Positions 22,825 to 35,277 of a stretch of DNA of 64,000 nucleotides are shown here, one piece after another (positions within the stretch are counted from its first letter, which is position 1; each line of letters begins with the position of its first letter). The stretch lies in assembly GCF_022965805.1 (NCBI RefSeq), contig NC_133101.1, positions 15,843,054 to 15,907,053 of the forward strand. The letters run 5' to 3'. A program made the translations under genes and the position numbers. The DNA is from Primulina eburnea (Eukaryota > Streptophyta > Magnoliopsida > Lamiales > Gesneriaceae). The notes beneath the pieces are model-generated. The model saw only the letters and a program-made list of their open reading frames with translations, was not told the origin of the DNA and searched no databases.

Positions 22825-23232
22825 TTAATGATAGAAGCGGGGGCGTACAATCTTTATTTCTTTTTTAACGTACTCTCTCCCGATTGCCAACCAGGTGGTC
22901 AGCTCTCCGGTGGAGGTATGCAGAAACTCTTCTGAAAAAGCAATATTTTTCAGAGTCCTCTGCTCCTTTAAGAGCATGAGGAGGTAGACGCCATCTTCAG
23001 AGAAGACGTCTGCGCTATCAGGACTATGGAGACGTCGATAATACTTCTCCATTGCTGACAACTCCTTGGAAGAAGACACCAGCCCACCTTCAAAGGCGGA
23101 CTGAAGCTCCTGGACCTTAGTCCAGGTAGCAAGTGCCTTCTCCAGCACCTTGTCTTCTATTGCCTCCTTCCTTGTAGCTATCACTTCCTTCATGAACTCC
23201 TCAGCCAAATCAGGACTATTCTTTCCTGCCAT
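22825..23232 (-). CDS. Antisense ORF (135 aa) of unknown function in the 3' region of the copia element
   Basis: An intact minus-strand ORF opens at a true ATG (23232) and ends RPRFYH, 128 bases past the end of pol on the other strand. It is rich in Glu, Lys and Leu and looks mostly helical: KEVIATRKEAIEDKVLEKAL, then WTKVQELQSAF, then YLLMLLKEQRTLKNIAF. There is no signal peptide, membrane segment or Cys motif. I do not recognise the family. A TATAAATA box 46 bases upstream fits an independent promoter. It keeps an open frame while gag and the sense accessory ORF in the same element are broken. Antisense ORFs are known from some plant LTR elements; a regulatory role is only a guess. It could also be a captured host fragment. 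Confidence 0.6.
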   Translation of the reverse strand: MAGKNSPDLAEEFMKEVIATRKEAIEDKVLEKALATWTKVQELQSAFEGGLVSSSKELSAMEKYYRRLHSPDSADVFSEDGVYLLMLLKEQRTLKNIAFSEEFLHTSTGELTTWLAIGREYVKKEIKIVRPRFYH

Positions 23233-23277
23233 ATTCTTTTTGTTTAAAAGTGACTATATGGCTAACTTCTATGCCTG

Positions 23278-23285
23278 TATTTATA
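23278..23285 (-). promoter_or_regulatory. TATA box of the antisense ORF
   Basis: TATAAATA on the minus strand, 46 bases before the ATG at 23232. A start ~30 bases downstream leaves a leader of about 20 bases with no earlier ATG. Confidence 0.5.
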
Positions 23286-24712
23286 GATGACAAACCAGGT
23301 ACCAAAGATCGAGGTAATCATGACTACAGTAAAGAATGTGAAGCGTTCTGTGTCAAGATATCGACGGTTCATTTACCAAGAATTATCATTTAATAATTGC
23401 ATTAATTTAGGGAGAACTTTATTCTGATTATACTTGATTTTATGTCAGATGCAGAAGGCGATTTGTCTTTTTGATAAAACAACGCATTCTTTATCTTCCA
23501 GTAGAAGCTATCATAAGAGGACAAACTCCCTTCTGAATTTCTTTTATCATTTATCAATTATATATATTATTCAATTGACATTGAGTTATTTGCAGAAAAA
23601 TAAAGAAACACCAAGTACTTCAACTGAAATTCTATTAAGGAACCATTTCAGTACATTAAACGATGAAGAAGTGGAAAAATATAAAGTCAACCGAAACATC
23701 TTCTGATTTACCAGACTAAGCTTTTCTTACTCAAACTATTTTATTATTCAATGAAAGCAGTAGATAAACAATGTCAAAATATTCTTTAACTAGAAGCTTT
23801 ACATTGAGTTTGTCTACTACATTTGTTGATATCAGCAGCATGAAGTACTTTTCTTGTTGCAAAGTACTTCAGCAAGAAAATGATGGTCTTCTCCGAAAAG
23901 ATTCCAGCAAGCTTGGGTCTAGCTTGGGTCTTGTAAGACTCTAGCAAGCTTGGGTCTTGTCAGCACTAATGTATTGGACAAAGATGTCTTCAAACATCTG
24001 CATACGACAGACTGAAAATTGTCTTTGGAATTCCTCTGCTGATTCTGACTCTGGAGAAGACTCCGAGATATCATTTGCACCTATCATGTGTATTGTTTTG
24101 ATAAAAGAAATCTTGAATGAATTAGTTTGTCAACTTGCAAGCACTTATATAGAGTCTCAGGAAGCTGAAGAGACGGCTATTTGGTTACACGGATACCAAG
24201 ACTCATCCCTCTTGTCCTCAGATATCACATCTCTGCATTTATTGGTTGCATTTATCGAGGGGGAACAGTCTTTTAGTCAGACTAAGATTTTCGTATCTTT
24301 TTCCGAAAACCAGATAGAATGTCCGACTTTTGATAAAAAACCAAGTGTACTGGATTTATCAAAGTGCTCAATTATTTCAGTACTTTAAAACTTCCAGTAG
24401 ACGTTATTATAAAACGACAACTTCTCTTCTGATTATTTCAAAAGTAACCGCTTGGAAAGCCCGCTCTTATCACTAAATTTCAAAATTTAAAATCATTGGT
24501 CTATCTAACACGTTCTGAATTTTTTTTAAAATAAATAAATAAATAATAACTCAAGTAAACATATTGACACGTGTCCTTGTGTTTACAATGACGGTTGTAA
24601 ATTTTCTTTTGAATATTAACTGCCTTTGTTTCTTCTATTCATTTTTTTTACGTTTCCAGAATCTTATTCTCTAACTACTGTTTTCTTTTGAAATCGTGCT
24701 TACCCAATCTCT
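23286..24712 (+). other. Non-coding or unassigned part of the copia 3' region
   Basis: Holds two sense ORFs (23434-23706; 23957-24388, 143 codons) without recognisable domains, and a short direct repeat AGCAAGCTTGGGTCT at about 23907 and 23943, with a shortened AGCTTGGGTCT between them. The 23957 ORF has an acidic SADSDSGEDSE patch but no further support. Confidence 0.4.
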
Positions 24713-27401
24713 TTGAAGTTACTTTCTTTAAGGAAACAAAAGGCCGCAGCTTACACACTGAATGCTTACCAGGTTAACTTCTCCTCTGTCCTTACCATCA
24801 AGGATGAGAATCTTCTGAAAATGTTTCAAGCCCTAGAAAAATCAGGACTCCGAAAATTCTTGGAAGCACCTGCTACGATATACAAAACCGCTCTTCTGGA
24901 TTCTATGCTAGGGCAACTATTCAAGAAAGAAAGATCATTCACTCTCAAGGAGACACATCCATCTCCATTGATGCAGCACTATTGGGGTCAACCTTCTTCC
25001 TCCCATTTTCAGATACTTCTGAACTCTCCGATATTTCTAAGCAAGAGATGTCTACTGCTCTCAGCACCTTCTCAGCTTCTGGAGAAGAATGGTCTCCATC
25101 TTGCTTCAAGAAGCTTCTCAAAATAGAATATCAAGTGCTTGCTGACATTGTGGCAAAGGCCTTATTGGTCAAAGTTGGCACATTTGATAAACTGACTAAG
25201 GAGAAAGTCCGAGTGATGGTTGCCATCACTTTAGGAATTAAAATGGATTGGAGTCATTTCTTATTTCGAATAATGAAAGATATGGTTACAAGGAAAAGCT
25301 CTAGATTTGCTGTTCATATCAGCACAATGCTAAAAGATGCTGGTTTTGCCCTCACTTCTGAATCGGACGCATCATATATCACTATGATAGACGATACCAA
25401 CATGCTTGCTCTTCAACCTAAGCCAACTGTGGCTGAGTTTATTTCTATGAAAAAGGAAGAAGGCGATGCTCAAACTAAGGCTGTGGCACTTAAGAAGAAA
25501 GATAAAAGAAAGAGAGTGGTCATATCTACTGATTCTGACGAAATAGTATCCGAGGAGTCTGCTGCTCCTACCAAACCCTCTCAGCCACCCACTCCCCACA
25601 AAAAGAAAGCTCGAACAGTTATTCGTATCAAGAAGACAACATCTTTCTCTGATCTGGAAACTGTTCCTTTGAGGCAAGTGTTCCCAAAAGTTGTTCCCTC
25701 TGCTCGACCATCTGTCTCTGCCTCTACACCAACCACTACTGTTGTTATTCCAACAACATCTATAGCGTCAACTTTTAGACCCGTGTCTGGAATTGTCTTT
25801 CGAGAATCTATTGCAGGGTCTTCTGCGTTCCGACCGGTGCCGACTGTATCTGTTTCAGAAAAGGGAAAAGAGAAACTTGTGGAACAAACAAAATTTCAAA
25901 CTAACAATCATCTGTCTCGACTGGTGTTGATCTTCATCTCGAAGAAATCGAAAATTTTGCAAATGAGGAAATGGAGTTCTTTGATGAATGACACAAGGTC
26001 AGGGTATTTCATCCCCTCACCTTTTTCAAAACTAAGGGTTCGTTTGGACGAATAATAAGGCATGAGTTAAAGGTCTTTGATCTTGCAAAGACAGAGAATG
26101 TGATTGAAACGATGCGCCGTCAGAGCTTCATTGTTGAGCAGATTAAACGAAACAAACTAGACTCAATCTTAAAGATTCTCAAGTCCAATTTTGATGCATT
26201 AATCCCAACTACTGCTCACGATCAAGAAGTGATCCTTGTACTGACAGAACGTCTGAGAATAATGGATGAGCAACTCAGTGCTCAAGAACAAAAGTTTGGA
26301 GAGGCTGAACCGTATTCAAGAGGCCTTATTCCGGATCTTGCTCAGATTCAGTCAGTTGAGGAACAATCTATAGCTATTCCAGAAGCTATAATTTCCAGTA
26401 CTCCTGCATTTTCTAAGATGCCTATTTCGTCCTCTACACTTGTATCTGTTCGTGAATTGGCTTCAGTAGAGGAAGTCATTCAATCTATCACTCGGGACTC
26501 CCCTGTGGTATCGGATACCGTTCCAGCTGATGATTCTGGCCAACCAAAAGTCCAACCAGCAGAACCAACTCAGGAAGAATCGCATGCTGACCAGTCTCCT
26601 TCCTTGCCAAATTTGGCGATTTTCTCTACTGAACATCAAGAGGAGATGGTCCTGATCTTGAATGATTCGATTCAACCCGATCAACAATTGAACACCATGG
26701 CAGTAGTTCAACCAGCAGAAACCACACTTCCTACACCTTCTCCTGTTTTTGAACCTGCTGTTGTTGAACCCGTGGCTGCTGAACAATCTGCTGGTCAGGA
26801 AGGCCTCACTACTGCATTATCTACTGCTCTCGTTCCTACTTTTTTTGCTCAAGCAGAAGCTCAACCCTCTACTACTTTTGCATTATCCACAATTGCCCAA
26901 ACTGCTCGTGATGATCGAATTGAATAAATGAGGCGTCGTATGCGTGAAAGAACTCTGTCACCAGAACCATTCGATATCGAACATGAGATAGATATTTTAT
27001 AGAAAAATCTCAACAATCTCTCTGATATAGTTCGGAAGCTATCTCATAAACATGATGCAGAAGTCAGTGGTTCTAAGTTCTTTCAAGACCACATTAAAAG
27101 GGAAAACTTCAACACGGCAGAATCTATGAGCATGATGCATGCTGAAACCATTGCCTTCAGAAAAACAATTTCCAAAGGATACGGTACCTTAGTGCTTGGT
27201 CAGAATGATATTTTGCAACGTCTCACTGATCATGATGCACTTATCCGTTCGTTCTCTAACACCATGGAACCTTTGGATGCCAAGATTGGGTCCCAATCTC
27301 AATCTCTCACTACTCTTCATGACCGAGTTTCTACACAGGCTCCTTATCTGGAAATGGTTACAAAGGGCTTCAAAACTTGTCTGGACGCATGGATGACTTA
27401 A
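24713..27401 (+). pseudogene. Sense accessory ORF (env-like position) of the copia element, broken
   Basis: Three successive frames make one long product. 24713-~24930 has YQVNFSSVLTIKDENLLKMF and LEKSGLRKFLEAPATIYK. About 24940-25890 has ALSTFSASGEEWSPSCFKKL, YQVLADIVAKALLVKVGTFD, SSRFAVHISTML, then a Lys-rich KKKDKRKR and a Pro/Ser/Thr-rich linker. About 25900-27401 has a coiled-coil-like tail with a TAA at 26925-26927 and a TAG near 27000 in the same frame. SIRE-type elements carry such an extra ORF between pol and the 3' LTR, sometimes called env-like. I see no signal peptide or convincing membrane span, so an envelope function is not supported. The same family appears as a fragment at 5379-5720. 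Function unknown. Confidence 0.68.
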
Positions 27402-27674
27402 TTGCTTGGGTCATTGCCAATGATTCCAAAAAGGGGGAATAAGAACAAAGAGAAATAGTTCTAACAGAAGAAGAACAAAGGAGAAACAGAGATAACGCAG
27501 AATCCTCAGTCAGACAAAGAGACCAAGATGACCAGAATGAAGAAATCATTTACAGGGATATTGAAACCAATAATTAAAATTCGTGTTAAAACTCTTACTG
27601 CTTTCTTATATTTATGTTTTGCATTTATCTTATCTTTATTGTCGTTCTAACATTATCTAAGTTTTGGCATCACC

Positions 27675-27687
27675 AAAAAGGGGAAAA
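27675..27687 (+). other. Polypurine tract of the copia element
   Basis: AAAAAGGGGAAAA one base before the 3' LTR TG; it primes plus-strand DNA. Confidence 0.85.
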
Positions 27688-27688
27688 T

Positions 27689-28717
27689 TGTTAGATCTAA
27701 ATTTATTGTGGCGATGAAAATCAAAACCAGTAGATCACTCGTTAAAACAGTAGATAACTAAAAAGCAGAATCAGTATCGTAGAAAAACAGAAGAAGTACC
27801 TAAACAGATATAGAATCAGAAGCAGAAGAAAGGACTTTATTAGACTCGACATCTTAACGTTATCAGCTTTAAATGTTACCGTTACCTTTTTATAGTACAA
27901 GTATTAATTGCAGCATTAATCACTATATGAAGTCATTTAATTCACTTTGCCGATTTTAGTATAATACAGGACTGATTGTTTTATATCTTTTCTACAGGAA
28001 CCTATTTCGGTAATAAAACTGATTCTATCAGAAGTCAGAAGACAGATTCTGATTAAAGACGTTGAACTCAGTCACCTATACATATGGAACAAACCCATAT
28101 AGAAGATAGTTAGAAATATCTCTCAAAATCAATCTGTATTTCACGAACCGAGAAAACCACGAATCCTTAATATCTTTGAGTTTAACATAAAGAAAAGCAG
28201 CACACGCTTCATAGCAGATATCTGATCTATTGAGATCATTTTGTGCTACTGTTTCTTACACTCTTCATAATTATTCACTGCACTCATATTTTATCAAGAA
28301 GAGTTTGTAATCTAAAAAGAGTCTTTTCAGAACTTTGTTGTATCGTATTTTCATTGTGTTGAGTAACTAAGAGTTTCAGTAGGCAAAGGGTAAGCCCGAC
28401 TGATGTGGGTGTGTACAAGAGTTGTACTGTAAAATCCAAAGTCTTTCAGTGATACTTTCTGGAAAAAGAAGAAGGGGAGAAGTAGAAGACTTTATCTTCG
28501 AACTTCCATAAACAACTGCTGTCTACTGATATTACTATTTTCATTCACTCCATCAGATTGTTTCCGCATTTAATATTGTAATCTGTTGGAAGTATTCACG
28601 ACAAGATAAGCCACTATCCCTAACAGGATTTTAGCACCCTCTTTATCCGAGAAAGAAAAGAAGGAATTGAAGAAGAGTTCATTCAACCCCCTCTAAACTC
28701 TTCCTCGATCCCTAACA
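27689..28717 (+). repeat. 3' LTR of the 12.3 kb copia element
   Basis: Same ends and length as the 5' LTR. In the first ~155 bases I count about six differences. Followed by the TACAC duplication. Confidence 0.93.
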
Positions 28718-28722
28718 TACAC

Positions 28723-29661
28723 CATAAATATATAAACATCCAATATTTCCTCAATTAATTATTAGTCTTATGCTTAGTTAAAATTAGAAATAAATCTTTC
28801 ATAATAAAGGGTTTTCAGATAATTTTAGGGGGTAAAATGCAATTAAAACTTAGCTCATTTTCGGGTATAAAACGGCGGGAATTATTCCTACTACAAATTA
28901 AATAGTCAATATTGAACCAAAAAGGTTTTAACTGGACCAATATATATAAAATTCGAATATATACACTAATTAATGAATAATATCTAAAAATACATACAGT
29001 GTATGTGCTTGTCCGTATGATATATAATTGATAACATAAGAAAGTCGGGGAACAAAATAATATTGGAAAATGAGGATTGCGATGCTTAACTGAAAAATTT
29101 TGATGTTATAAAATAGGATTTCTTTTGTTTTTATATAATTTCATATATATTTAAACTGATGAAAAATGCTCTTGTTTTTGGGAGAATTAATGAAGAACAC
29201 TTTTAGAATTTTAATATGCGATTTTTTTTAATGATATGAATTAAAAAAAATTGGTCTCTTTCTCTCAAATGATCTTTAAATTATATTCTCGTTGATCGAG
29301 TTGATGGAGTAGGCGATGACGAAACCAAATGATCAGGAGTTGAAGGAGTCGGGAAACAACACTATTAAGTAATCATTTCAAAAACATCTTTTAATTATTG
29401 TATGATTTTTTTGTTATATTTCTGAATTGAAAGCACAGTCGACAATTATTTAAAAGTCCTTTAATGTAAATGCTACTTATCTAGTTGACTTATAAAAATT
29501 TTATATAATCATTTTAAAAAACATCTTTTAAAATTGTTTGACTTAGATGCCCTTCTATCTTATTTAAATATTGTTGATTAAAAATTATATAATATATTGA
29601 TACAGTTGGCACTGACTGCACTTGTTTACTATTCAGGTTTACTTATTACTCATGGTATAAT
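28723..29661. other. AT-rich spacer, nothing recognised
   Basis: Continuation of the locus into which the copia element inserted. No ORF above 60 codons, no clear repeat. Confidence 0.6.
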
Positions 29662-30497
29662 TTGAAAATATAATGAGAAGATGATACGAGTTCTTTAATT
29701 TGTAAAAACAAAAAGATTCTGTTAGTGAATTGTACTGATAAAAAGTAGAAAATTCTCATTCGAAATTCACAATCACATTTTTTCGTTTTCTTTTAAAATC
29801 AAGTTCGCTTTATCCAATTATAAATGATAAATAATATGAATTCTAGCTCCTACGTAACTCTACTCCATCTCTGACTATATATTAGTTTAGTTCATATATA
29901 AACAAAAAAATATGTAAAGCTTATTTGTTCTAAATTATGTTGCCTACATATATATCGCATCTCTCAAAGTAAACAAATGGGTTTTTGTCGGGTTATGTAA
30001 AACCCACGGTTGGATTCAAATTCGTGCGAGTAGAAAAATCAATACTTATTTCGGGAGTATTTGCTCGGTTCGGTTTCCAATCGATCAAAACAAAAATGAA
30101 TAAAAATACATATCGGTCGGTCGTCAGTAGTTTTTCTTTTTAAAAATCAAGTTTTAGTTAGAAATTTGAATATAAAATTTTGAATTTCGTTTATTACAAG
30201 CCAAAGTATTTATTTCTACTTTAATTTCTTTGGTCTAACGAAATTTTATGAAGATTTTGTATAATTTAGAAATATAGTTAAATAATTAATCAATGATGTA
30301 ATAGTTTCTGTGTTCTTGGTTGTGATGAAGGTGGCTGCTGCTGTTTCTGAGACAGCTTCCACTGTTGATTCTCAGAACCCCAATATCACCTGTAATCCAT
30401 TTTTAAGTTATGAGAAAAGATAACCGTAATGTGAAATCAAATAAGCAAAAAAACGCCAAATCAAGATTTGTCTCTTCTAGATACACGTCCCCTTTGA
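29662..30497. repeat. Duplicated segment, copy 1 (~835 bp)
   Basis: Aligns collinearly with 53885-54699. Shared blocks include AAATCAAGTTCGCTTTATCC, GTTGCCTACATATATATCGC, CATATCGGTCGGTCGTCAGT, GAAGGTGGCTGCTGCTGTTT and CTAGATACACGTCCCCTTTG. Differences are substitutions and small indels, roughly 5-8% by eye. It ends abruptly at 30497 where a copia LTR begins, whereas copy 2 continues. Neither copy has an intact ORF. Confidence 0.88.
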
Positions 30498-31914
30498 ACT
30501 TTATTAAATTTGCATGATGAACTTATACTCTTACAAGCCCATGATTCATACTCCCATTACATTAATCTCATCATAATCCCGATCACGATCCAACATCATC
30601 GATGTGACAATTTCAACTTATTGTTAATATTATGCACACTTTAATTTCGAGATCACCAATGTTTATCTAAGGCGGGTGCTTTCCATTTGACTGTTTTAAC
30701 AGTCAGGCTCTCAAAATTTCTTTAAGCTTTTATCAACTTTATTTATAAGTTTATCGATTGATCATATCAAACTTATTTATTATAAATTCAACTAATTGAA
30801 TTTATTATCTCAACAGGAACAAGTAAACCAGTGCTTGAGTTACCCTCAATGGTTCAGGGATACAGCTAGACGTGGGTTCACAACTCTTTGTGATTCAGGA
30901 CATAATAATTTATTCGAGCTTACCCTAATTTGCCCCATTCCATGCACCAACATTTGATCATGAGAATGTCAGAAACCATTTTCTGATTAAACCCATCGAA
31001 TCATGGTAAGAGCGTCTAATAGCATCGCCTCATGATTCCCTAGGTATCACTATAGTGCCTGCAAGAACCAGTCGGTTATGATTAACGTACAGTACGGTCC
31101 TTTCATCTCACATATCCCGATCGAATCTGCAACCATTGGTTCATCGAGGGTTGCATATTATTTCGATAACTATGTGACACATCTTTGAGAATAAATAGTG
31201 GCACCACATGTACAACTAGAGAACTTCTTCTCTAATGTACATCTCATACTCTGGCCAGATATTCTACGCAATATTATTTCATCAGATCACATAGGATATC
31301 CACATCCGTAGGTGAACGGTGAATCCCCGACTACAATACACTGGCTCCTATATGTGTCGCAACTGTACACAACCTCACCACCTGATGACTCTCCTGGAGT
31401 CGGTAAACAAGTCAAAGCACAACCCTAGCCTATAGAGCCTCAGTGTTGTCCCGAGTCGTAAGGACTAATGGTGTACAATCATAACCACGAACTTATCCTC
31501 TCGATGAATGATAACCACTTAAAAAGTCCGAGGGAAGGTAGTTCGTTATAATCATATATGAGTCACCCATCTGCATGTTTGGAAATCTCTATGCCCTTAC
31601 CAAGAAACGCGGTACACAACATCACAGATGCTAGTCTCGAGCTCAAGCGACCTTTATCCATGTTTTAGGCGACTGAATCGACTATGAACAAATTTAGATT
31701 ATACAGTGTTTACAAATGAGTTTCAACATCGAATTACGATTCATTTGTATTAAACTATAATCAAGGAATTTATCTATCCTGATTGCATGAGTATACAGAT
31801 AAAGTAAAACAAGACCATAAAAAGTTAAATTATATTAAAATAAAGATTGTTTATTACACTTGAGTCAATAAATTCTCTAGCCGACCGTTGGCTTGCAGGG
31901 CATCTACTCTAACA
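30498..31914 (-). mobile_element. Truncated 3' LTR of a minus-strand copia element (same family as 5894-8295)
   Basis: On the minus strand it starts TGTTAGAGTAGATGCCCTGC at 31914, matching the start of the plus-strand LTR at 5894. The match continues through blocks such as GACTCTCC/GTCATCAGGTGG and TAGTGCCTGCAAGAACC. It stops at 30497 without the AACA end, so about 1 kb of the LTR is missing. The junction is with the duplicated segment. Confidence 0.8.
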
Positions 31915-32366
31915 ATCTCCCACTTGCCCTATAGCCAACTACCCATAACTTTAATCCCATTGCTTCGCGATGCTTCTCAAACAATGGTCCTGGCAAGGGC
32001 TTTGTAAGTGGATCAACAATATTATTTGCAGAGGAGACTCTTTCAACTGACTTATCTCCTCTTCCCACAATATCCGGATGCTGTGGAACCTCCTCAGTAT
32101 ATGTTTGGATCGTTGATGAGACCTTGGTTCCTTTGCTTGCACAACGGCACCAGTGTTGTCGCAGTACACGGGGACTGGATCAACTCCATTAGGAATGACG
32201 CCCAACTCTTGGACAAAATTCCTCATCCAAACTGCCTCTTTTGCTGCAGCAATGTATTCAACTTCAGTGGGGAAATCCGCAACGGTGTCTTGCTTGGAAC
32301 TTTTCAAAGAGACAGCCGCACCATTTAACATGAATACAAAACCAAAACAAGTTCCGGGCAGCTCCC
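31915..32366 (-). pseudogene. 3' end of copia pol (RNase H) with polypurine tract, broken
   Basis: Next to the LTR the minus strand has GTGGGAGAT, a polypurine tract. Further upstream is the RNase H end: VFMLNGAAVSLKSSKQDTVA, then TEVEYIAAAKEAVWM, VYCDNTGAVVQAKEP and SKHILRRFHSIR. The catalytic Asp in YCDN and the Glu in TEVEY are seen. The last part is frameshifted: the expected end (ALARTIV, SNGIKVMGSWL) lies in another frame. The fragment begins at about 32366 with no RT upstream. Confidence 0.78.
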
Positions 32367-32504
32367 ATATTTTTTTTTATTTCTGGAAGAATAAACTTTT
32401 TATTTTTGCATCAATTTTCTGAAAAAATTTATTGTGTGGTTTGAAATAAATTATTCAATATAATTTAAAATCATACGATTTAGAGAGCCTGGCTAGTCAT
32501 ATAA

Positions 32505-32700
32505 TGATTATACCGAACAACCCTCCCCTTGGACTTTCCAAGTGGTTATCATTCATCGAGAAGATAAGTCCGTGGTTATGATTGTACACCATTAGTCCTT
32601 ACGACCCGGGACAACACTGAGGCTCTATATGCTAGGGCTGTGCTTTGACTCCTTTACCGACTGCAGGAGAGTCATCAGGTGGCGAGGTTGGGACTACTGG
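32505..32700 (+). mobile_element. Copia LTR fragment in plus orientation
   Basis: Shares GACTCCTTTACCGACT, GAGTCATCAGGTGGCG and the CACTTGG-type blocks with the LTR at about 6260-6450. It lies opposite in orientation to the LTR at 30498-31914, separated from it by the RNase H fragment. No ends are preserved. Confidence 0.68.
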
Positions 32701-33690
32701 ATATAGTAACCAAAAAAAGACGCAGACTACTGCAGTTGCTAAAACGAAAGTTGAGACTAGCTTTCATTCTAAAAGGACAAGTAATAACTGTATCCTACTT
32801 GCTTTTCTGTTTGTATAAAATGGTGCTACAATAATATCATATACTTTGGCATTCCAACGGCCATGATGGGCTTTTTAAGTTTTGCATATCTCAATACAAT
32901 CGATCTTTTTCACGTAGATGATCTCGTTAGAAGATTGGGCTTCTCTGGATACAGACCACTCGTTTTCTTTGCTTGGAGCCATTGAAGCCTGCTCCGAAGG
33001 CTAGCATCCTTCGCCTGCCAGCCACTGGAGGAGCAACTGTACGTTCCTAGCAGTGTTAAAAATAAAAAATTACCATCCTTTGATTTGACTTAGTTGACAT
33101 TGTTTTTTATTTCGAAAGGCTGATATCCAAAAGACTATTGAAAATGTTGTGGCAAATGAATCAAAATATAATTAATAAAGATAGTGCTATTTATATTGAA
33201 AAATGTTATATGTATCAATTGAGAGATAAAATTAATTTGAAATTACAAAATTATCATTCTATTTTACTTGGAGAGTCCAGTGAAAACTGTTCTTCTAGTG
33301 TGGGAGCTACCATTTCTGAATCAAAAAAAATTGTATGAAAGTTTGACTAAAATTCAGTGGTGTTGCCAACACCAAGTTCAGACACAACACAATTTGTATA
33401 CTGCCTGACATTTCGATAATTCATCATATTGAAGGAATATTTAGGACATGCATATTAATTTTTGTTTTGTGAATTCATCATGAGATGTGACATAGTAGTA
33501 TCCGACCTATGACAGTTGATAAAAATCTTGATTACCTAGATTTTAAATTTGTGTCCACATGTGTCAGTGAGTTAAAATTGACGTGGATTTTACTTGGATA
33601 ACTCTCTAGAAATGCTGTAACACTGGTTTGAATCAAAGATACCGTTTGTTTTAGGGGTAAAAATGTGATTAGCGTTGCGGGTGAATTTCA
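32701..33690. other. Spacer with unidentified short ORFs
   Basis: Holds a Lys/Leu-rich plus-strand stretch near 32710-32820 and an ORF at 33138-33338, neither recognised. GTGTTGCCAACACCAAG...ACACAACA at 33358-33391 resembles the LTR end at 37870-37894 and may be a relic of the 5' LTR of the following element. Confidence 0.35.
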
Positions 33691-35277
33691 AAAATGTTAT
33701 CGTTGGATGCAATTTCTAAGATCACGCTCTTTATTACCGTTACTGTGCAGGTTTTCTGGAACATAAAATTCCTTTTTACAGTTGAAGCAAGAGCTTATAT
33801 TTGTTTTTATCGCTTGAAAACTTTTAATTACTCTTGCTTATTTCTCTATGATTACTCAATCTCGTTCCTTGCCCTCGTTTTCTTTTTCACTGTGAATTCT
33901 CACATAACCTCCTCTCACTCGTTACAGATGGCAGACAATAAATTCAACCCGCAGGATATACGAAGCGAAATGGCGAGGAGCCGCGGTGTTTTGCCCTCTG
34001 CGGCAACACCACCAGCAACACCATCTGTAAAGCCTCCTACCGATAATCCATTAGAGATGGTGGTTTCCGCTCCTCAGGCCATTCCGTTAGAGGAAATTGT
34101 GCCTGGTGAGCCAGGAAATCCATTTGATATTGACAAATCTCCTGATTATGAGGCTTATCGAAGAGCTGTTCCACCCAAATTGATGCGTAGAATGTCTAAA
34201 AGGCAAACGGTGTATGACCATAATTTTGCACCTACAAAGAAGCCTCGCACTGCCTCTTTTATTTTGGACCCCGAATTTTCTTCTGGGGATGAGTCTAACG
34301 ATGAAGATTTCAAACTGATGGCACGCCCGCGACCGACTGGTCGTTAAAAGCCGTCTTCTTCCACCTCTGTAGCAAAATCAGATGACTTCACAGAACAACC
34401 CCCAGAGGATACTTTGTCCTCAGATGATGATATATCCCTTGCTGATATCTTGGCTGCTCTCAAGGAAGAGCACAGTTTTACAAAGACTACCCCTGGTCAT
34501 ATTCCGTCTAGTCCCTCCTCTTCTGAATCAGACAACCACGCCGATACCGAGGAATCTGATCATACTCCCAACACTGACGACGAAGGTACCAATGAGGATG
34601 CAGGTGTTGAGCCAGGTGTTGACAACACCGACTTTGAGGACTACAATCTAGCCACCTCTATCTCCATTAAATTTGAATCTGAATCCGTTGTGGGCCAATG
34701 GTTCCTGTATGCTCATAGAGAGTTCGTTGAAGAGCGTAACATTGATTTTGAGGCTTATGGGAAGTACAACCTCACTACTTTCCTCCATACCTGCATGTTG
34801 AGTGCGACAGCCCTATGCGAGGCGGCCGGTTCTGGAATTTTATTGCAATATAACCTCCAGTGTTGATGATGGGAGGTCTGCAAAGTTTGGACGCGTATTT
34901 GTACTTGATGCTATCTATGACTTCTCACCATACGCCATCAATGAATTCTACAACACATCGACAGATGAAGATTCAGATGAACTCCAGAGTATTGACTCTA
35001 TCACCTTCGTACTCACCTTTCTACTCTGTGCTGCACACGACCTCCATTCGGAATTGGACTCCGTAAACCAACTCTACTGTGGTGACCAGATCACAAGCCA
35101 TAACTCTGTTCAAAATTGGGACTGGTCGACCATTCTACAATTTGCAGAAGGATGGTTGAAGTTTACGAAACTCCCCTTTCCTTCACTGATATTTCCCCTC
35201 CAGGAATCCAGGAATCACAAGGGCAGAGACAGATTTACTCTAGGGCTGTACTGGGCTGTAGCCCAGCCCACTTTTTT

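Larger units (their letters stand above)
16400..28717 (+). mobile_element. Complete Ty1/copia retrotransposon, SIRE-like layout, 12.3 kb
   Basis: Two ~1.03 kb LTRs (16400-17427, 27689-28717), each TGTTAGATCT...AACA, are flanked by the perfect 5-base duplication TACAC at 16395-16399 and 28718-28722. Internal order is PBS, gag, protease, integrase, RT, RNase H, then a 5 kb 3' region with an antisense ORF and a long sense accessory ORF, then the polypurine tract. Integrase before RT defines Ty1/copia; large size plus a long extra ORF after pol suggests the SIRE/Maximus group. LTRs look ~95-97% identical by eye, so the insertion is not very recent. Gag and accessory ORF carry frameshifts and stops, so this copy is not autonomous. 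Confidence 0.93.
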
